DNA of 64,000 bases from NCBI RefSeq assembly GCF_036014175.1, contig NZ_CP107917.1, forward strand, positions 4,154,001 to 4,218,000, written 5' to 3'. Origin of the DNA: Streptomyces sp. NBC_00443 (GTDB lineage Bacteria; Actinomycetota; Actinomycetes; Streptomycetales; Streptomycetaceae). Shown in pieces: positions 1 through 8,174 of this stretch; the stretch's first letter is position 1, and each line of letters opens with the position of its first letter. Made by a program: the position numbers and the translations under genes. Under the pieces are notes generated by a model, which saw only the letters and a list, made by a program, of their open reading frames with translations, searched no databases and had not been told where the DNA came from.

Positions 1-306
1 CAGGGCCGGGACGGCAGTGCCGATGAAGAGCACCGCAGCCGCCGCGCCGACGAGCGCCTGCCGCTTGCGCGCCCGCCGTGCGGGGACCGCACGCCGCAGA
101 TGGTCCAGCGTGCCGTCGCGCGGCTCGATCTCGTCGACCGCGGTGTGCAGCATGCGGCGCAGTGCCAGCTCGTCCGAGTCGAGCCCGTCGAGGCTCTGGT
201 CGTCGGGGCCGTGGTTCACAGTTCCGTTCCCAGCGTGCGATTGCTTCGGCTGTTGCTTGTCCGGCCACCCTGCCGGGTCACGCCGGCCGTCATGGTCCTC
301 GCTCAT
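1..306 (-). CDS. membrane protein coupled to a SigE-type sigma factor (5' part only)
   Basis: This reading frame starts with ATG at 306, overlapping the sigma-factor stop codon by 4 bp (ATGA), and runs off the left edge. About 102 residues are visible. The first ~45 are hydrophilic and rich in Gln, Asp and Gly. They are followed by an acidic/basic segment (DELALRRMLHTAVDEIEP), an Arg-rich stretch (RRARKRQ) and the start of a hydrophobic helix. This soluble N-terminus followed by a membrane segment is usual for the protein paired with SigE/ECF sigma factors in actinobacteria, so a regulatory partner (anti-sigma-like) is a reasonable inference. No zinc-binding anti-sigma motif is seen in the visible part. 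Confidence 0.7.
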   Translation of the reverse strand, partial: MSEDHDGRRDPAGWPDKQQPKQSHAGNGTVNHGPDDQSLDGLDSDELALRRMLHTAVDEIEPRDGTLDHLRRAVPARRARKRQALVGAAAAVLFIGTAVPAL

Positions 307-983
307 GCCGGCGCCTCCATCGCGACCCGCAGCGCCGCGATGCCGCGCGAGCCGTACGCCTTCACCGAGCCCAGCGAGATGCCGAGCGTCTCGGCGACCT
401 GGGCCTCGGTCATGTCCGCGAAGTACCGCAGGACCAGCACCTCGCGCTGCCGGCGCTGCAGGCCCTTCATCGCCTTGATGAGGGAGTCGCGTTCGAGCTG
501 GTCGTACGCCCCCTCCTCCGCGCTCGCCATGTCGGGCATCGGCTTGGACAGCAGCTTCAGGCCGAGTATGCGGCGGCGCAGGGCGGAGCGGGAGAGGTTC
601 ACGACGGTCTGGCGCAGATACGCCAGCGTCTTCTCCGGGTCACGCACCCGCTTGCGCGCGGAGTGGACGCGGATGAACGCCTCCTGGACGACGTCCTCGC
701 AGGAGGCGGTGTCGTCGAGGAGGAGCGCCGCGAGACCCAGCAGCGAGCGGTAGTGCGCCCGGTAGGTCTCGGTGAGGTGGTCGACGGTCGTGCCGGCGGC
801 CGCGCTGTTCTCGGCGAGCTCGGCGCCGTCGCGCTGACCTGGGATGCGGGCGGGCCGCGCTGCGGGCATGGGCGCGATCACCGGCATGCCGCCGGGCGTG
901 CCCATGCGGGGTCGGACGGGACGGCGGGGCGGCCGTAGGGCCGTACCGCGGGTCGCCGCGCTGAAGTCGAGAACCTCTGCCAC
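303..983 (-). CDS. RNA polymerase sigma factor, SigE/ECF family
   Basis: A 226-aa protein. Residues ~70-135 hold region 2 (YRAHYRSLLGLAALLLDD, CEDVVQEAFIRVH) and residues ~165-220 region 4 (LQRRQREVLVLRYFADMTEAQVAETLGISLGSVKAYGSRGIAAL), the typical helix-turn-helix for -35 recognition. The first ~60 residues are a Pro/Arg-rich extension, longer than in most ECF sigma factors, so a later start is possible. It is coupled by ATGA overlap to the membrane protein at 1-306. The upstream region holds repeated GGCGTCCCCACGCC elements. By position it corresponds, as I recall, to SCO3613 of S. coelicolor. Confidence 0.9.
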   Translation of the reverse strand: MAEVLDFSAATRGTALRPPRRPVRPRMGTPGGMPVIAPMPAARPARIPGQRDGAELAENSAAAGTTVDHLTETYRAHYRSLLGLAALLLDDTASCEDVVQEAFIRVHSARKRVRDPEKTLAYLRQTVVNLSRSALRRRILGLKLLSKPMPDMASAEEGAYDQLERDSLIKAMKGLQRRQREVLVLRYFADMTEAQVAETLGISLGSVKAYGSRGIAALRVAMEAPA

Positions 984-1177
984 GCCAGTTGGACACGCTT
1001 CCCCCCGTGAGGGTTGTACGTGCCGGACGTCACTTTTGCGTCAGTCCCCGCAAGGGGCCCTGTGCCCACGGCAGCCGAACCTCCGGACCCCGCAGCCGAC
1101 CGTCTCGTGCCAGGCAGCACAACTGACCGTGCGTCAAACGCCCACATGCCTACCCGCTCTTCCCTTATGTCTATATA

Positions 1178-1242
1178 TGAGCGGGCGTCCCCACGCCTGC
1201 TCATTCGGCGTCCCCACGCCAGAAAAAACGCGTCTCCACGCC
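1178..1242. repeat. three iterons of GGCGTCCCCACGCC
   Basis: The 14-mer GGCGTCCCCACGCC occurs exactly at 1184-1197 and 1207-1220, 23 bp apart, and in a weaker form at about 1229-1242. Each copy is itself an inverted repeat (GGCGT/ACGCC around CCCC). The first copy is extended by flanking TGAGC/GCTCA to an 11-bp stem over 1178-1203 with one mismatch. Spacing near two helical turns, in front of a regulatory operon, suggests a protein-binding array; no binding protein can be named. Confidence 0.6.
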
Positions 1243-1265
1243 CCATAAGGGCGACCGCAAAGACG

Positions 1266-1300
1266 CTCCCCGCCCTGCAAGCGGTTGCAAGAGCGGGGAG
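1266..1300 (-). terminator. probable terminator of ask-asd
   Basis: CTCCCCGC (1266-1273) pairs with GCGGGGAG (1293-1300), with an inner TGCAA/TTGCA pairing. The hairpin lies ~130 bp past the asd stop in the direction of asd transcription. It lacks a strong U tract, as is common in Streptomyces. Confidence 0.55.
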
Positions 1301-1427
1301 AAAAATCTTCAGCTGCCGCCGGGGTCCGGTTCAAGTGGTCCGGACCATCGATCAGCTCACACTTTTCACACAGATCCTACAAACGAATCGGCCCAGGCCC
1401 AGGGGATTTCCGGTGCCACCGGGGGCC

Positions 1428-2486
1428 TCACGAAAACTCCGCCGCCACGAGCTCCGCGATCTGTGCGGTGTTGAGGGCCGCGCCCTTGCGCAGATTGTCC
1501 CCGCAGACGAAGAGTTCGAGCGCCGTCGGATCGTCGAGCGCGCGCCGCACCCGGCCGACCCAGGTCGGATCCGTGCCGACCACGTCGGCGGGCGTCGGGA
1601 ACTCGCCGGCCTCCGGGTCGTCGTACAGCACGACCCCCGGTGCCGTCGCCAGGATCTCGCGCGCCTTGGCGACCGTGACCTCACCCTCGAAGCGGGCATG
1701 CAGGGTCAGCGAGTGCCCGGTCAGCACGGGCACCCGCACACAGGTCACCGCGACCGGCAGCTGCGGCAGCCCGAGGATCTTGCGGGACTCGTCCCGCACC
1801 TTCATCTCCTCCGACGACCAGCCGTCCTCGCGCAGCGACCCGGCCCACGGCACGACGTTCAGCGCGACCGGCTCCGGGAACGGCCCGGTGTGGTCGCCGA
1901 CGGCCCGCCGCACATCACCGGGGTGGGTGCCCAGTTCCGTACCGGCGACCAGGGACAGCTGCTGCCTGAGCGTCTCCACACCGGCGCGCCCGGCTCCGCT
2001 CACCGCCTGGTAGGAGGACACCACCAGCGAGCGCAGCCCGAACTCCGCGTGCAGCGCGCCCAGCGCCACGATCATGGAGAGAGTCGTGCAGTTGGGGTTG
2101 GCGACGATCCCGCGGGGCCGCATCCGGACCGCGTGCGGATTGACCTCGGGGACGACGAGGGGCACCTCCCGGTCCATGCGGAAGGCGCCCGAGTTGTCCA
2201 CCACCACCACGCCCTTGGCGGCGGCGACCGGCGCCCATCGGGCGGCCACCTCGTCCGGTACGTCGAACATCGCGACGTCGACCCCGGCGAAGGCCTCCTC
2301 GGTGAGCGCCACCACCTCGACCTCCTCGCCGCGCACGGCCAGCTTGCGGCCGGCCGAGCGCGGCGAGGCGATCAGACGGATCTCACCCCAGATGTCCGCA
2401 CGCTGGGACAGGATCTGGAGCATGACCGAGCCCACGGCCCCGGTCGCTCCCACGACCGCGAGCGTCGGTCCAGTCCCGGCTGTCAC
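1428..2486 (-). CDS. asd: aspartate-semialdehyde dehydrogenase
   Basis: This enzyme reduces aspartyl phosphate to aspartate semialdehyde with NADPH, the step after aspartokinase toward Lys, Thr and Met. The 352-aa product has the Rossmann NADP loop GATGAVG (residues 13-19), the catalytic-cysteine motif VANPNCTT (Cys133), a SYQAVSGAGRAG substrate loop and the RVPVLTGHSLTLH dimerisation/active-site segment with its His. I chose the GTG at 2486, which overlaps the ask stop (GTGA), because the Rossmann fold begins ten residues later and the genes are clearly coupled. Length is normal for the family. Confidence 0.95.
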   Translation of the reverse strand: MTAGTGPTLAVVGATGAVGSVMLQILSQRADIWGEIRLIASPRSAGRKLAVRGEEVEVVALTEEAFAGVDVAMFDVPDEVAARWAPVAAAKGVVVVDNSGAFRMDREVPLVVPEVNPHAVRMRPRGIVANPNCTTLSMIVALGALHAEFGLRSLVVSSYQAVSGAGRAGVETLRQQLSLVAGTELGTHPGDVRRAVGDHTGPFPEPVALNVVPWAGSLREDGWSSEEMKVRDESRKILGLPQLPVAVTCVRVPVLTGHSLTLHARFEGEVTVAKAREILATAPGVVLYDDPEAGEFPTPADVVGTDPTWVGRVRRALDDPTALELFVCGDNLRKGAALNTAQIAELVAAEFS

Positions 2487-3760
2487 CGCCCGGTGCCGCC
2501 ATAGACCACGGCCTCGTCGCTGTCGGAGTCGAGCCCGAAGGCGGAGTGCACGGCGCGCACGGCCTCGTTGACGTCGTCGGCGCGGGTGACCACCGAGATA
2601 CGGATCTCGGAGGTGGAGATCAGCTCGATGTTCACGCCGGCGTCGGACAGCGCCTTGAAGAAGTCGGCCGTGACACCGGGGTTGGTCTTCATGCCGGCGC
2701 CGACGAGGGAGATCTTGCCGATCTGGTCGTCGTAGCGCAGCGAGTCGAAGCCGATGCCGTGCTTGTTCTTCTCCAGGGCGTCGATGGCCTTGCGGCCCTC
2801 GGCCTTGGGGAGCGTGAAGGAGATGTCCGTCAGGCCCGTGGAGGCGGCGGACACGTTCTGCACGATCATGTCGATGTTGATCTCGGCGTCGGAGATCGTC
2901 CGGAAGATCGCGGCGGCCTCGCCCGGCTTGTCCGGCACACCGACGACCGTGACCTTGGCCTCGGAGGTGTCGTGCGCGACACCGGAGATGATGGCCTGCT
3001 CCACCTGCTTTACCCCTTGCTCGATCGGCTCGCTGCTGACCCACGTGCCCTGAAGTCCGCTGAAGCTGGACCGGACGTGGATCGGGATGTTGTACCGGCG
3101 GGCGTACTCCACACAGCGGTGGAGCAGCACCTTCGAGCCGGACGCAGCCAGCTCCAGCATGTCCTCGAAGGAGATCCAGTCGATCTTCTTCGCCTTCTTG
3201 ACCACGCGCGGGTCGGCGGTGAACACGCCGTCGACGTCGGTGTAGATCTCACACACCTCGGCGTCGAGCGCTGCGGCCAGCGCGACCGCGGTGGTGTCGG
3301 ACCCGCCGCGGCCCAGCGTGGTGATGTCCTTCTTGTCCTGGCTCACGCCCTGGAAACCGGCGACGATGGCGATGTTGCCCTCGTCCACCGAGGTGCGGAT
3401 CCGGCCCGGCGTCACATCGATGATCCGGGCTTTGTTGTGGACCGAGTCGGTGATGACACCTGCCTGGCTGCCGGTGAACGACTGGGCCGAGTGGCCCAGG
3501 CTTTTGATCGCCATGGCCAGCAGGGCCATGGAGATCCGCTCTCCCGCGGTCAGCAGCATGTCGAGCTCGCGCCCGGCAGGGATCGGGGATACCTGCTCGG
3601 CGAGATCGATCAGCTCGTCCGTCGTGTCGCCCATCGCGGAAACCACGGCGACCACCTGGTGGCCGTTCTTCTTGGCTTCCACGATCCGCTTGGCGACGCG
3701 CTTGATGCCCTCGGCATCGGCTACGGAGGAGCCTCCGTACTTCTGCACGACAAGGCCCAC
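2483..3760 (-). CDS. ask: aspartokinase
   Basis: This 425-aa protein phosphorylates aspartate at the head of the aspartate family pathway. It begins with the ATP-binding KYGGSS motif (residues 7-12). The amino-acid-kinase fold follows, with GRGGSDTTA and EIYTDVDGVFTADPR. Two C-terminal ACT domains (VPDKPGEAAAIF; GAGMKTNPGVTADFF) are present, as in feedback-regulated (Lys plus Thr) actinobacterial enzymes. In related bacteria an internal start gives a separate beta subunit from the ACT region; the sequence is compatible with this but I cannot prove it. It is co-transcribed with asd. Confidence 0.96.
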   Translation of the reverse strand: MGLVVQKYGGSSVADAEGIKRVAKRIVEAKKNGHQVVAVVSAMGDTTDELIDLAEQVSPIPAGRELDMLLTAGERISMALLAMAIKSLGHSAQSFTGSQAGVITDSVHNKARIIDVTPGRIRTSVDEGNIAIVAGFQGVSQDKKDITTLGRGGSDTTAVALAAALDAEVCEIYTDVDGVFTADPRVVKKAKKIDWISFEDMLELAASGSKVLLHRCVEYARRYNIPIHVRSSFSGLQGTWVSSEPIEQGVKQVEQAIISGVAHDTSEAKVTVVGVPDKPGEAAAIFRTISDAEINIDMIVQNVSAASTGLTDISFTLPKAEGRKAIDALEKNKHGIGFDSLRYDDQIGKISLVGAGMKTNPGVTADFFKALSDAGVNIELISTSEIRISVVTRADDVNEAVRAVHSAFGLDSDSDEAVVYGGTGR

Positions 3761-4038
3761 GTGCGCTCCTCGCTCAGTCCGTGTGTGTCGGCTCAGTTTA
3801 CCGAGCGTCCGAAAACGACCTTGGGGTTCCCAGATGGTGAGATTCGGACGCTCCGGGATGGTGTCTGCCCGGCCGCGGGCAGGGCACTCCGGAAAGTGGG
3901 GCAGGTCACTACCGGCGGGGTGCCGGCGTCAAGAGGGCATTGACGCTCTCCGTAGCCAAACGCTAACTTCGCGTCGTCGTCGCCACACCAGGAGCACACG
4001 GCTCCATCGGGACTTGCGACGCGAAGGACCCTCCTCCT

Positions 4039-4830
4039 TTGACGACTGCGACCGCTTCAGAGATCCAGCACGTCACTCCAGCCGCATCGGCCCCCGCCAC
4101 GGACCACCCGGACACGGATTCGCCGACCGGCCTTTTCAAGATCGAGCCCTTCACACCCCACTGCGAAGTCATCCGCGTCGCCGGCGACCACGCCGTCATC
4201 GGCGTCTCCACCGGCAACAGCTATTTCTCCGCCGCCCGCGTCCACGACCTGGCCCGCTGGGGCCTCGCGCTCTTCGAGCGGGTGGACTTCGTCTACACCG
4301 ACCTGTACGTGGCCGAGATGTACGCCGCGTCCGGCTATCCGCCCGAGGACGCGCGCCGCAAGGCGGTGAAGAACCTGCGCGGGGTGCGGGCCAAGGTCCT
4401 GGGCGCCGTCCAGGCCGTCGACCCCGGCGGCACCCGCCTGTATGCCCACGCCATGTCCGACTTCCGCGGCAACGCGGCGTACCGCGAGATCCACGACCGG
4501 CTCCAGGCCCGCCTCGCCACCGACGACGAGTTCCGCACGACCTGCGAGAAGCTCGTCGACACCTTCCTGACCGGCAAGGCGGGACGCGCGAGCGACGCAC
4601 AGCGCGAGGTCTGCCTGGCCTACGTCTGCGCCGAGGCCCCCCTCTTCCTGGACACCCCGGCCATCCTCGGCGTCCCCTCCTCCCTCAACTGCTACCACCA
4701 GCTCCTGCCGATGGCCGAGCTGCTCTACTCTCGCGGCGCCGGCCTGCGCGCCTCCCGTAACCAGGGGCACGCCATCGTGACGCCCGCCGAGGGGACCGAC
4801 CCGGAGGAGACCGGCACCGATGTCCACTGA
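4039..4830 (+). CDS. cyclodipeptide synthase, Rv2275-like (probably cyclo(Tyr-Tyr))
   Basis: Cyclodipeptide synthases use two aminoacyl-tRNAs to make a 2,5-diketopiperazine. The 263-aa product shows the family signatures: GVSTGNSYFS with the acyl-accepting Ser57 and Asn60, and YVCAEAPLFLDTP with Tyr195 and Glu199. It also has SSLNCYHQ with Tyr219-His220, which places it in the NYH subfamily. Long segments (DHAVIGVS, ARRKAVKN, GVPSSLNCYHQ, GLRASRNQGHAIVTP) agree, from memory, with M. tuberculosis Rv2275, the cyclo-dityrosine synthase, so the same product is inferred. The start is TTG at 4039 with a GAAGGA ribosome-binding site upstream. The gene overlaps the P450 gene by 11 bp. Confidence 0.93.
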   Translation: MTTATASEIQHVTPAASAPATDHPDTDSPTGLFKIEPFTPHCEVIRVAGDHAVIGVSTGNSYFSAARVHDLARWGLALFERVDFVYTDLYVAEMYAASGYPPEDARRKAVKNLRGVRAKVLGAVQAVDPGGTRLYAHAMSDFRGNAAYREIHDRLQARLATDDEFRTTCEKLVDTFLTGKAGRASDAQREVCLAYVCAEAPLFLDTPAILGVPSSLNCYHQLLPMAELLYSRGAGLRASRNQGHAIVTPAEGTDPEETGTDVH

Positions 4831-6013
4831 AACGCTCACCGCGATCGACTTCCCGTTCTCCTGGCGGGGCGACCAGCTCCCCGCCGAAGTAGAGGAGTTG
4901 CGCACCGGCACGCCCGTACGGCGGGTCCGCACCATCGCCGGCGACGAGGCCTGGCTCGTGTCGTCGTACGAACTCTGCCGGCAGGTCCTCGAAGACCCGC
5001 GGTTCAGCCTGAAGGACACCTCCGCCCCCGGGGTGCCCCGCCAGTACGCGCTGACGATCCCGCCCGAGGTCGTCAACAACATGGGGAACATCACCGGGGC
5101 CGGGCTGCGCAAGGCCGTACTGAAGGCCCTCAACCCGAAGAGCCCCGGCCTCGCCGAGTGGCTGCGGTCCTACGCCGCCGAGCTGGTCGACGGGCTGGTT
5201 CGCGAGGGTGCCCCGGCGGACCTGCGCGGCGGCTTCGCCGACCCGTACTCGGCGGGCATGCACTGCCGCATCCTCGGCATCCCGCAGCAGGACGCGCCGC
5301 GGCTGATGCGCAGCCTGGACATCGCGTTCATGAACTCGGCGTGTCCGGTCGCGGGGGCCCGGCTGAACTGGGACCGGGACATCGCGTACATGACCGAGCG
5401 GCTCGACGACCCGGCGACGACGGGTCTGATGGCCGAGCTCGCCGCCCTGCGCGCGGACCCCGAGTACGGCCACCTCACCGACGAGATGCTCGCGACGGTC
5501 GGGGTGACGATGTTCGGCGCGGGCGTCATCTCCACCGCGGGCTTCCTGACCATGGCGCTGGTGTCGCTGATCCAGCACCCGGAGCTCCAGGCCGAGCTGA
5601 TCGCGCACCCCGACAGGATCCCCGCGGCCGTGGACGAGCTCCTGCGCATCAACCTGTCCATCGGCGACGGCCTGCCGAGGCTCGCGACCGAGGACGTACA
5701 GCTGGGCGATGTGCAGGTGAAGGCGGGCGAACTGGTCCTCGTCCTCGTCGAGGGCGCGAACTTCGACCCGGCCGCCTTCCCCGACCCGTACGCCGTCGAC
5801 CTCACCCGCGAGAACAGCACCGCGCACCTCTCGTTCGGCGGCGGCCGCCACTACTGCCCCGCCACCGCCCTCGGCCGCAGGCACGCCGAGATCGCCCTGG
5901 AGACCCTGCTGGAGCGGATGCCGGACGTGCGCCTCGCGGTGCCGATCGAGCAGCTGGTGTGGCGGACCGGCTTCATGAAGCGGATTCCGGAGCGGCTGCC
6001 GATCATGTGGTAA
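4820..6013 (+). CDS. cytochrome P450, CYP121-like (mycocyclosin synthase type)
   Basis: This 397-aa P450 resembles M. tuberculosis CYP121 along its whole length, judged from memory (AWLVSSY, PPEVVNNMGNI, INLSIGDGLPRLAT, AVPIEQLVWRT, IPERLP). CYP121 couples the two phenol rings of cyclo(Tyr-Tyr) to form mycocyclosin. The haem loop is FGGGRHYCPATALGRR with axial Cys346; the usual Gly two residues after Cys is Ala348. Helix K ExxR is E273-R276. Counterparts of CYP121 pocket residues Asn85, Phe168, Trp182 and Ser237 are kept (N87, F170, W184, S238), but Gln385-Arg386 reads Met386-Lys387. The start overlaps the cyclodipeptide synthase, so the two are coupled. Confidence 0.92.
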   Translation: MSTETLTAIDFPFSWRGDQLPAEVEELRTGTPVRRVRTIAGDEAWLVSSYELCRQVLEDPRFSLKDTSAPGVPRQYALTIPPEVVNNMGNITGAGLRKAVLKALNPKSPGLAEWLRSYAAELVDGLVREGAPADLRGGFADPYSAGMHCRILGIPQQDAPRLMRSLDIAFMNSACPVAGARLNWDRDIAYMTERLDDPATTGLMAELAALRADPEYGHLTDEMLATVGVTMFGAGVISTAGFLTMALVSLIQHPELQAELIAHPDRIPAAVDELLRINLSIGDGLPRLATEDVQLGDVQVKAGELVLVLVEGANFDPAAFPDPYAVDLTRENSTAHLSFGGGRHYCPATALGRRHAEIALETLLERMPDVRLAVPIEQLVWRTGFMKRIPERLPIMW

Positions 6014-6081
6014 CAGCGGGTTTGCCCGCATGTCGCCTGTTCACGGGCTCGGCGGCCGGGCGTCTTTAAAGTTCAACCACT

Positions 6082-6801
6082 ATGGTTCGCCCTGTGCGCG
6101 TACTTCTGGTGGAAGACGACGAACCGGTCGCCGAGTCGCTCCGGCGAGGACTCCTGCGGTACGGCTTCGAGGTGGCCTGGGTCACCACGGGCAGCGCGGC
6201 GCTGGGTCACGACGCCCCCTATGACGTCGTACTCCTCGATCTCGGCCTGCCCGACACCGACGGGCTCGACGTCTGCAAGGCCCTGCGCGGGCGCGGCGAC
6301 GTCCCGATCATCGTGATCAGCGCGCGCAGCGACGAGACGGACCGGGTGGTCGGGCTGGAACTCGGCGCGGACGACTACGTGTCCAAGCCGTTCGGGGTCC
6401 GCGAGGTCATCGCGCGGATAAGGGCGGTGATGCGCCGCGCGCAGCCCCGGACCGCCGCCGAGTCCGGCCCGGACCACTACGGACCCCGCCTGACCGTCGA
6501 CCGCAAGGCCGCCCGCGTCCGCCTGGACGGCACGGAGGTGGCCCTCGCGCCCAAGGAGTACGACCTGCTGGCCTTCCTCACCGAGGAGCCCGGGGCGCTG
6601 ATGTCGCGCGAGCAGATCATGGAGGCGGTCTGGGACGCGAACTGGTTCGGCCCGACGAAGACGCTGGACGTGCATGTGGCGGCGCTGCGGCGGAAGCTGA
6701 CGGGCGCGATCACGATCGAGGCAGTGCGGGGGGTCGGATTCCGGCTGGAGATCGTCAAGGCTGACGGGGGCGGGAGCGGCGGGGGCGACGGCACGTCATG
6801 A
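6082..6801 (+). CDS. OmpR/PhoB-family response regulator
   Basis: A 239-aa regulator with a receiver domain (LLVEDDEP; phospho-acceptor Asp53 in LLDLGLPDTDG; SARSDETDR; Lys in VSKPFG). Its C-terminal winged helix (APKEYDLLAFLTEEPGALMSREQIMEAVW; TLDVHVAALRRKL) is typical of OmpR. A Gly/Asp/Ser-rich tail ends the protein. It lies 69 bp after the P450 and overlaps the histidine kinase start by 4 bp. Whether it controls the diketopiperazine genes is unknown; it could equally be an independent cassette. Confidence 0.93.
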   Translation: MVRPVRVLLVEDDEPVAESLRRGLLRYGFEVAWVTTGSAALGHDAPYDVVLLDLGLPDTDGLDVCKALRGRGDVPIIVISARSDETDRVVGLELGADDYVSKPFGVREVIARIRAVMRRAQPRTAAESGPDHYGPRLTVDRKAARVRLDGTEVALAPKEYDLLAFLTEEPGALMSREQIMEAVWDANWFGPTKTLDVHVAALRRKLTGAITIEAVRGVGFRLEIVKADGGGSGGGDGTS

Positions 6802-8174
6802 TCCGTCAGCTCGTCCGCAGTTACGTCCTGCTCGTCGCGGTCGCCATCGCCCTGTTCACCGTGCCGGTGGCGTTCACGCTCACCGACCAACTCCGCGACG
6901 ACACCAAGGCGTCCGTCCTGCGCGAGGCGGGCGCCATGGCCCTGCTGCTGGGCAACGACGAGAGCGCGGCATGCGAGGCCCTGGAGGAGGTGGCCAACGC
7001 CTACGAGGACGAGATCCAGGTGACCGCCACCGCGGCATGCGCTGCCGACCTGCCGCGGCCCACCGCGGACGAGGCGCTGACCAGGGCTCTGCGGTCCGGC
7101 GAGCCCTCGGTCGACTGGGGCTCCGACTTCATCTGGGGTGACCACCTGGTCGTCACCGTCCCCGCGCACGAGGGGGCCACGGCCGGCGGCAGCGACAAGG
7201 GCCCGGTCGTCGGCGCCGTACGCATCAAGTACTCGACCGGTGAGATGACCAGCCGCCTGTGGCAGATCTGGGGCTTTCGCGCGGTCCTCGCCGTGATCGT
7301 CCTGGGTGTGGCCGCAGCGATCGGCGTCGTGGTGGCCCGCCGGCTCACCCGTCCCCTGCGCCAACTCAACGACATGGCGAGCAAGTTCAGCGACGGCGAT
7401 CTCACGGCCCGCTCCCCCGTCACCGGCCCGCAGGAGACCCAGACGCTGGCCCGCACCCTCAATCAGGGCGCGGAACGCCTCGACACCCTGATCGGGTCGC
7501 AGCGCATCTTCGTCGCGGACGCCTCCCATCAACTCAGGACCCCTCTCACGGCGTTGCGGCTGTCGCTGGACAACATCGCGGACGGTGTGGACGACGAGTT
7601 CGTCAAGGAGGACGTGGAGCAGGCGACCGCGGAGGTCGTCCGGATGAGCCGCCTGGTGAACGGCCTGCTGGTGCTGGCACGGGCGGAGGCGAAGGTCACC
7701 GCGGCGGAGCCGCTGGCCCTGTGGGACATCGTGCGGGAGAGGCTGGCGGTGTGGAGGCCGGCCGCCGACGAGCGCGGAGTCACCATCGCGCTCAGGGGGA
7801 GTGCCGACGGCCGGCTGCTTGCGCTGACCAGCCCCGGTCATATGGAACAGGTGCTGGACAACGTGCTCTCGAACGCCCTGGAGGTGTCACCCGACGGCGG
7901 CACGATCACGGTCCGGGTGGAGCCGCGGGGCGACGAGGTGGTGCTGTCGGTGGACGACGAGGGCCCGGGCATGTCGGACACCGACAAGTCCCGTGCCTTC
8001 GACCGCTTCTGGCGTGGCAAGGGCCTGACCGGGCGCGCGGGCTCGGGGCTCGGCCTCTCCGTCGTCAAGCAACTGGTGACCGACGACGGCGGGACGGTGG
8101 CCTTGGGCGACGCGCCCGGGGGCGGGCTGTCGGTGCGGATCAGCCTTCGGGCATCTTCGAGGAGTGGTGGTTGA
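6798..8174 (+). CDS. membrane sensor histidine kinase
   Basis: This 458-aa kinase partners the regulator at 6082. An N-terminal membrane helix (residues ~8-28) is followed by a ~110-aa extracytoplasmic sensor with few recognisable features, then a second membrane helix (FRAVLAVIVLGVAAAIGVVVA) and a HAMP domain (RRLTRPLRQLNDMASKFSDG). The HisKA motif ADASHQLRTPLTAL carries the phospho-acceptor His244. A HATPase domain follows (VLDNVLSNALEVSP, DEGPGM, GSGLGLSVVKQLV). The stimulus cannot be read from the sequence. Its 3' end overlaps the convergent gene at 8140 by 35 bp. Confidence 0.93.
   Translation: MIRQLVRSYVLLVAVAIALFTVPVAFTLTDQLRDDTKASVLREAGAMALLLGNDESAACEALEEVANAYEDEIQVTATAACAADLPRPTADEALTRALRSGEPSVDWGSDFIWGDHLVVTVPAHEGATAGGSDKGPVVGAVRIKYSTGEMTSRLWQIWGFRAVLAVIVLGVAAAIGVVVARRLTRPLRQLNDMASKFSDGDLTARSPVTGPQETQTLARTLNQGAERLDTLIGSQRIFVADASHQLRTPLTALRLSLDNIADGVDDEFVKEDVEQATAEVVRMSRLVNGLLVLARAEAKVTAAEPLALWDIVRERLAVWRPAADERGVTIALRGSADGRLLALTSPGHMEQVLDNVLSNALEVSPDGGTITVRVEPRGDEVVLSVDDEGPGMSDTDKSRAFDRFWRGKGLTGRAGSGLGLSVVKQLVTDDGGTVALGDAPGGGLSVRISLRASSRSGG

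Larger units (their letters stand above)
984..1427. other. 444-bp intergenic region upstream of the sigma-factor operon
   Basis: No convincing coding frame is present. The region is less GC-rich than its surroundings (a short TATATATGA run at 1172-1180). It carries the iterated element at 1178-1242 and the asd terminator hairpin at 1266-1300. The sigma-factor promoter should lie between the iterons and 984. I see nothing recognisable at 1301-1427. Confidence 0.6.

Noticed and set aside
1014..2504. Long plus-strand open frame opposite asd
   Set aside because: Shadow frame of a high-GC gene; asd on the other strand has all catalytic motifs and coupling to ask.
2546..3943. 465-codon plus-strand open frame opposite aspartokinase
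   Set aside because: Composition is His/Asp/Gly-rich in the way antisense frames of GC-rich genes are; the aspartokinase on the minus strand is certain.
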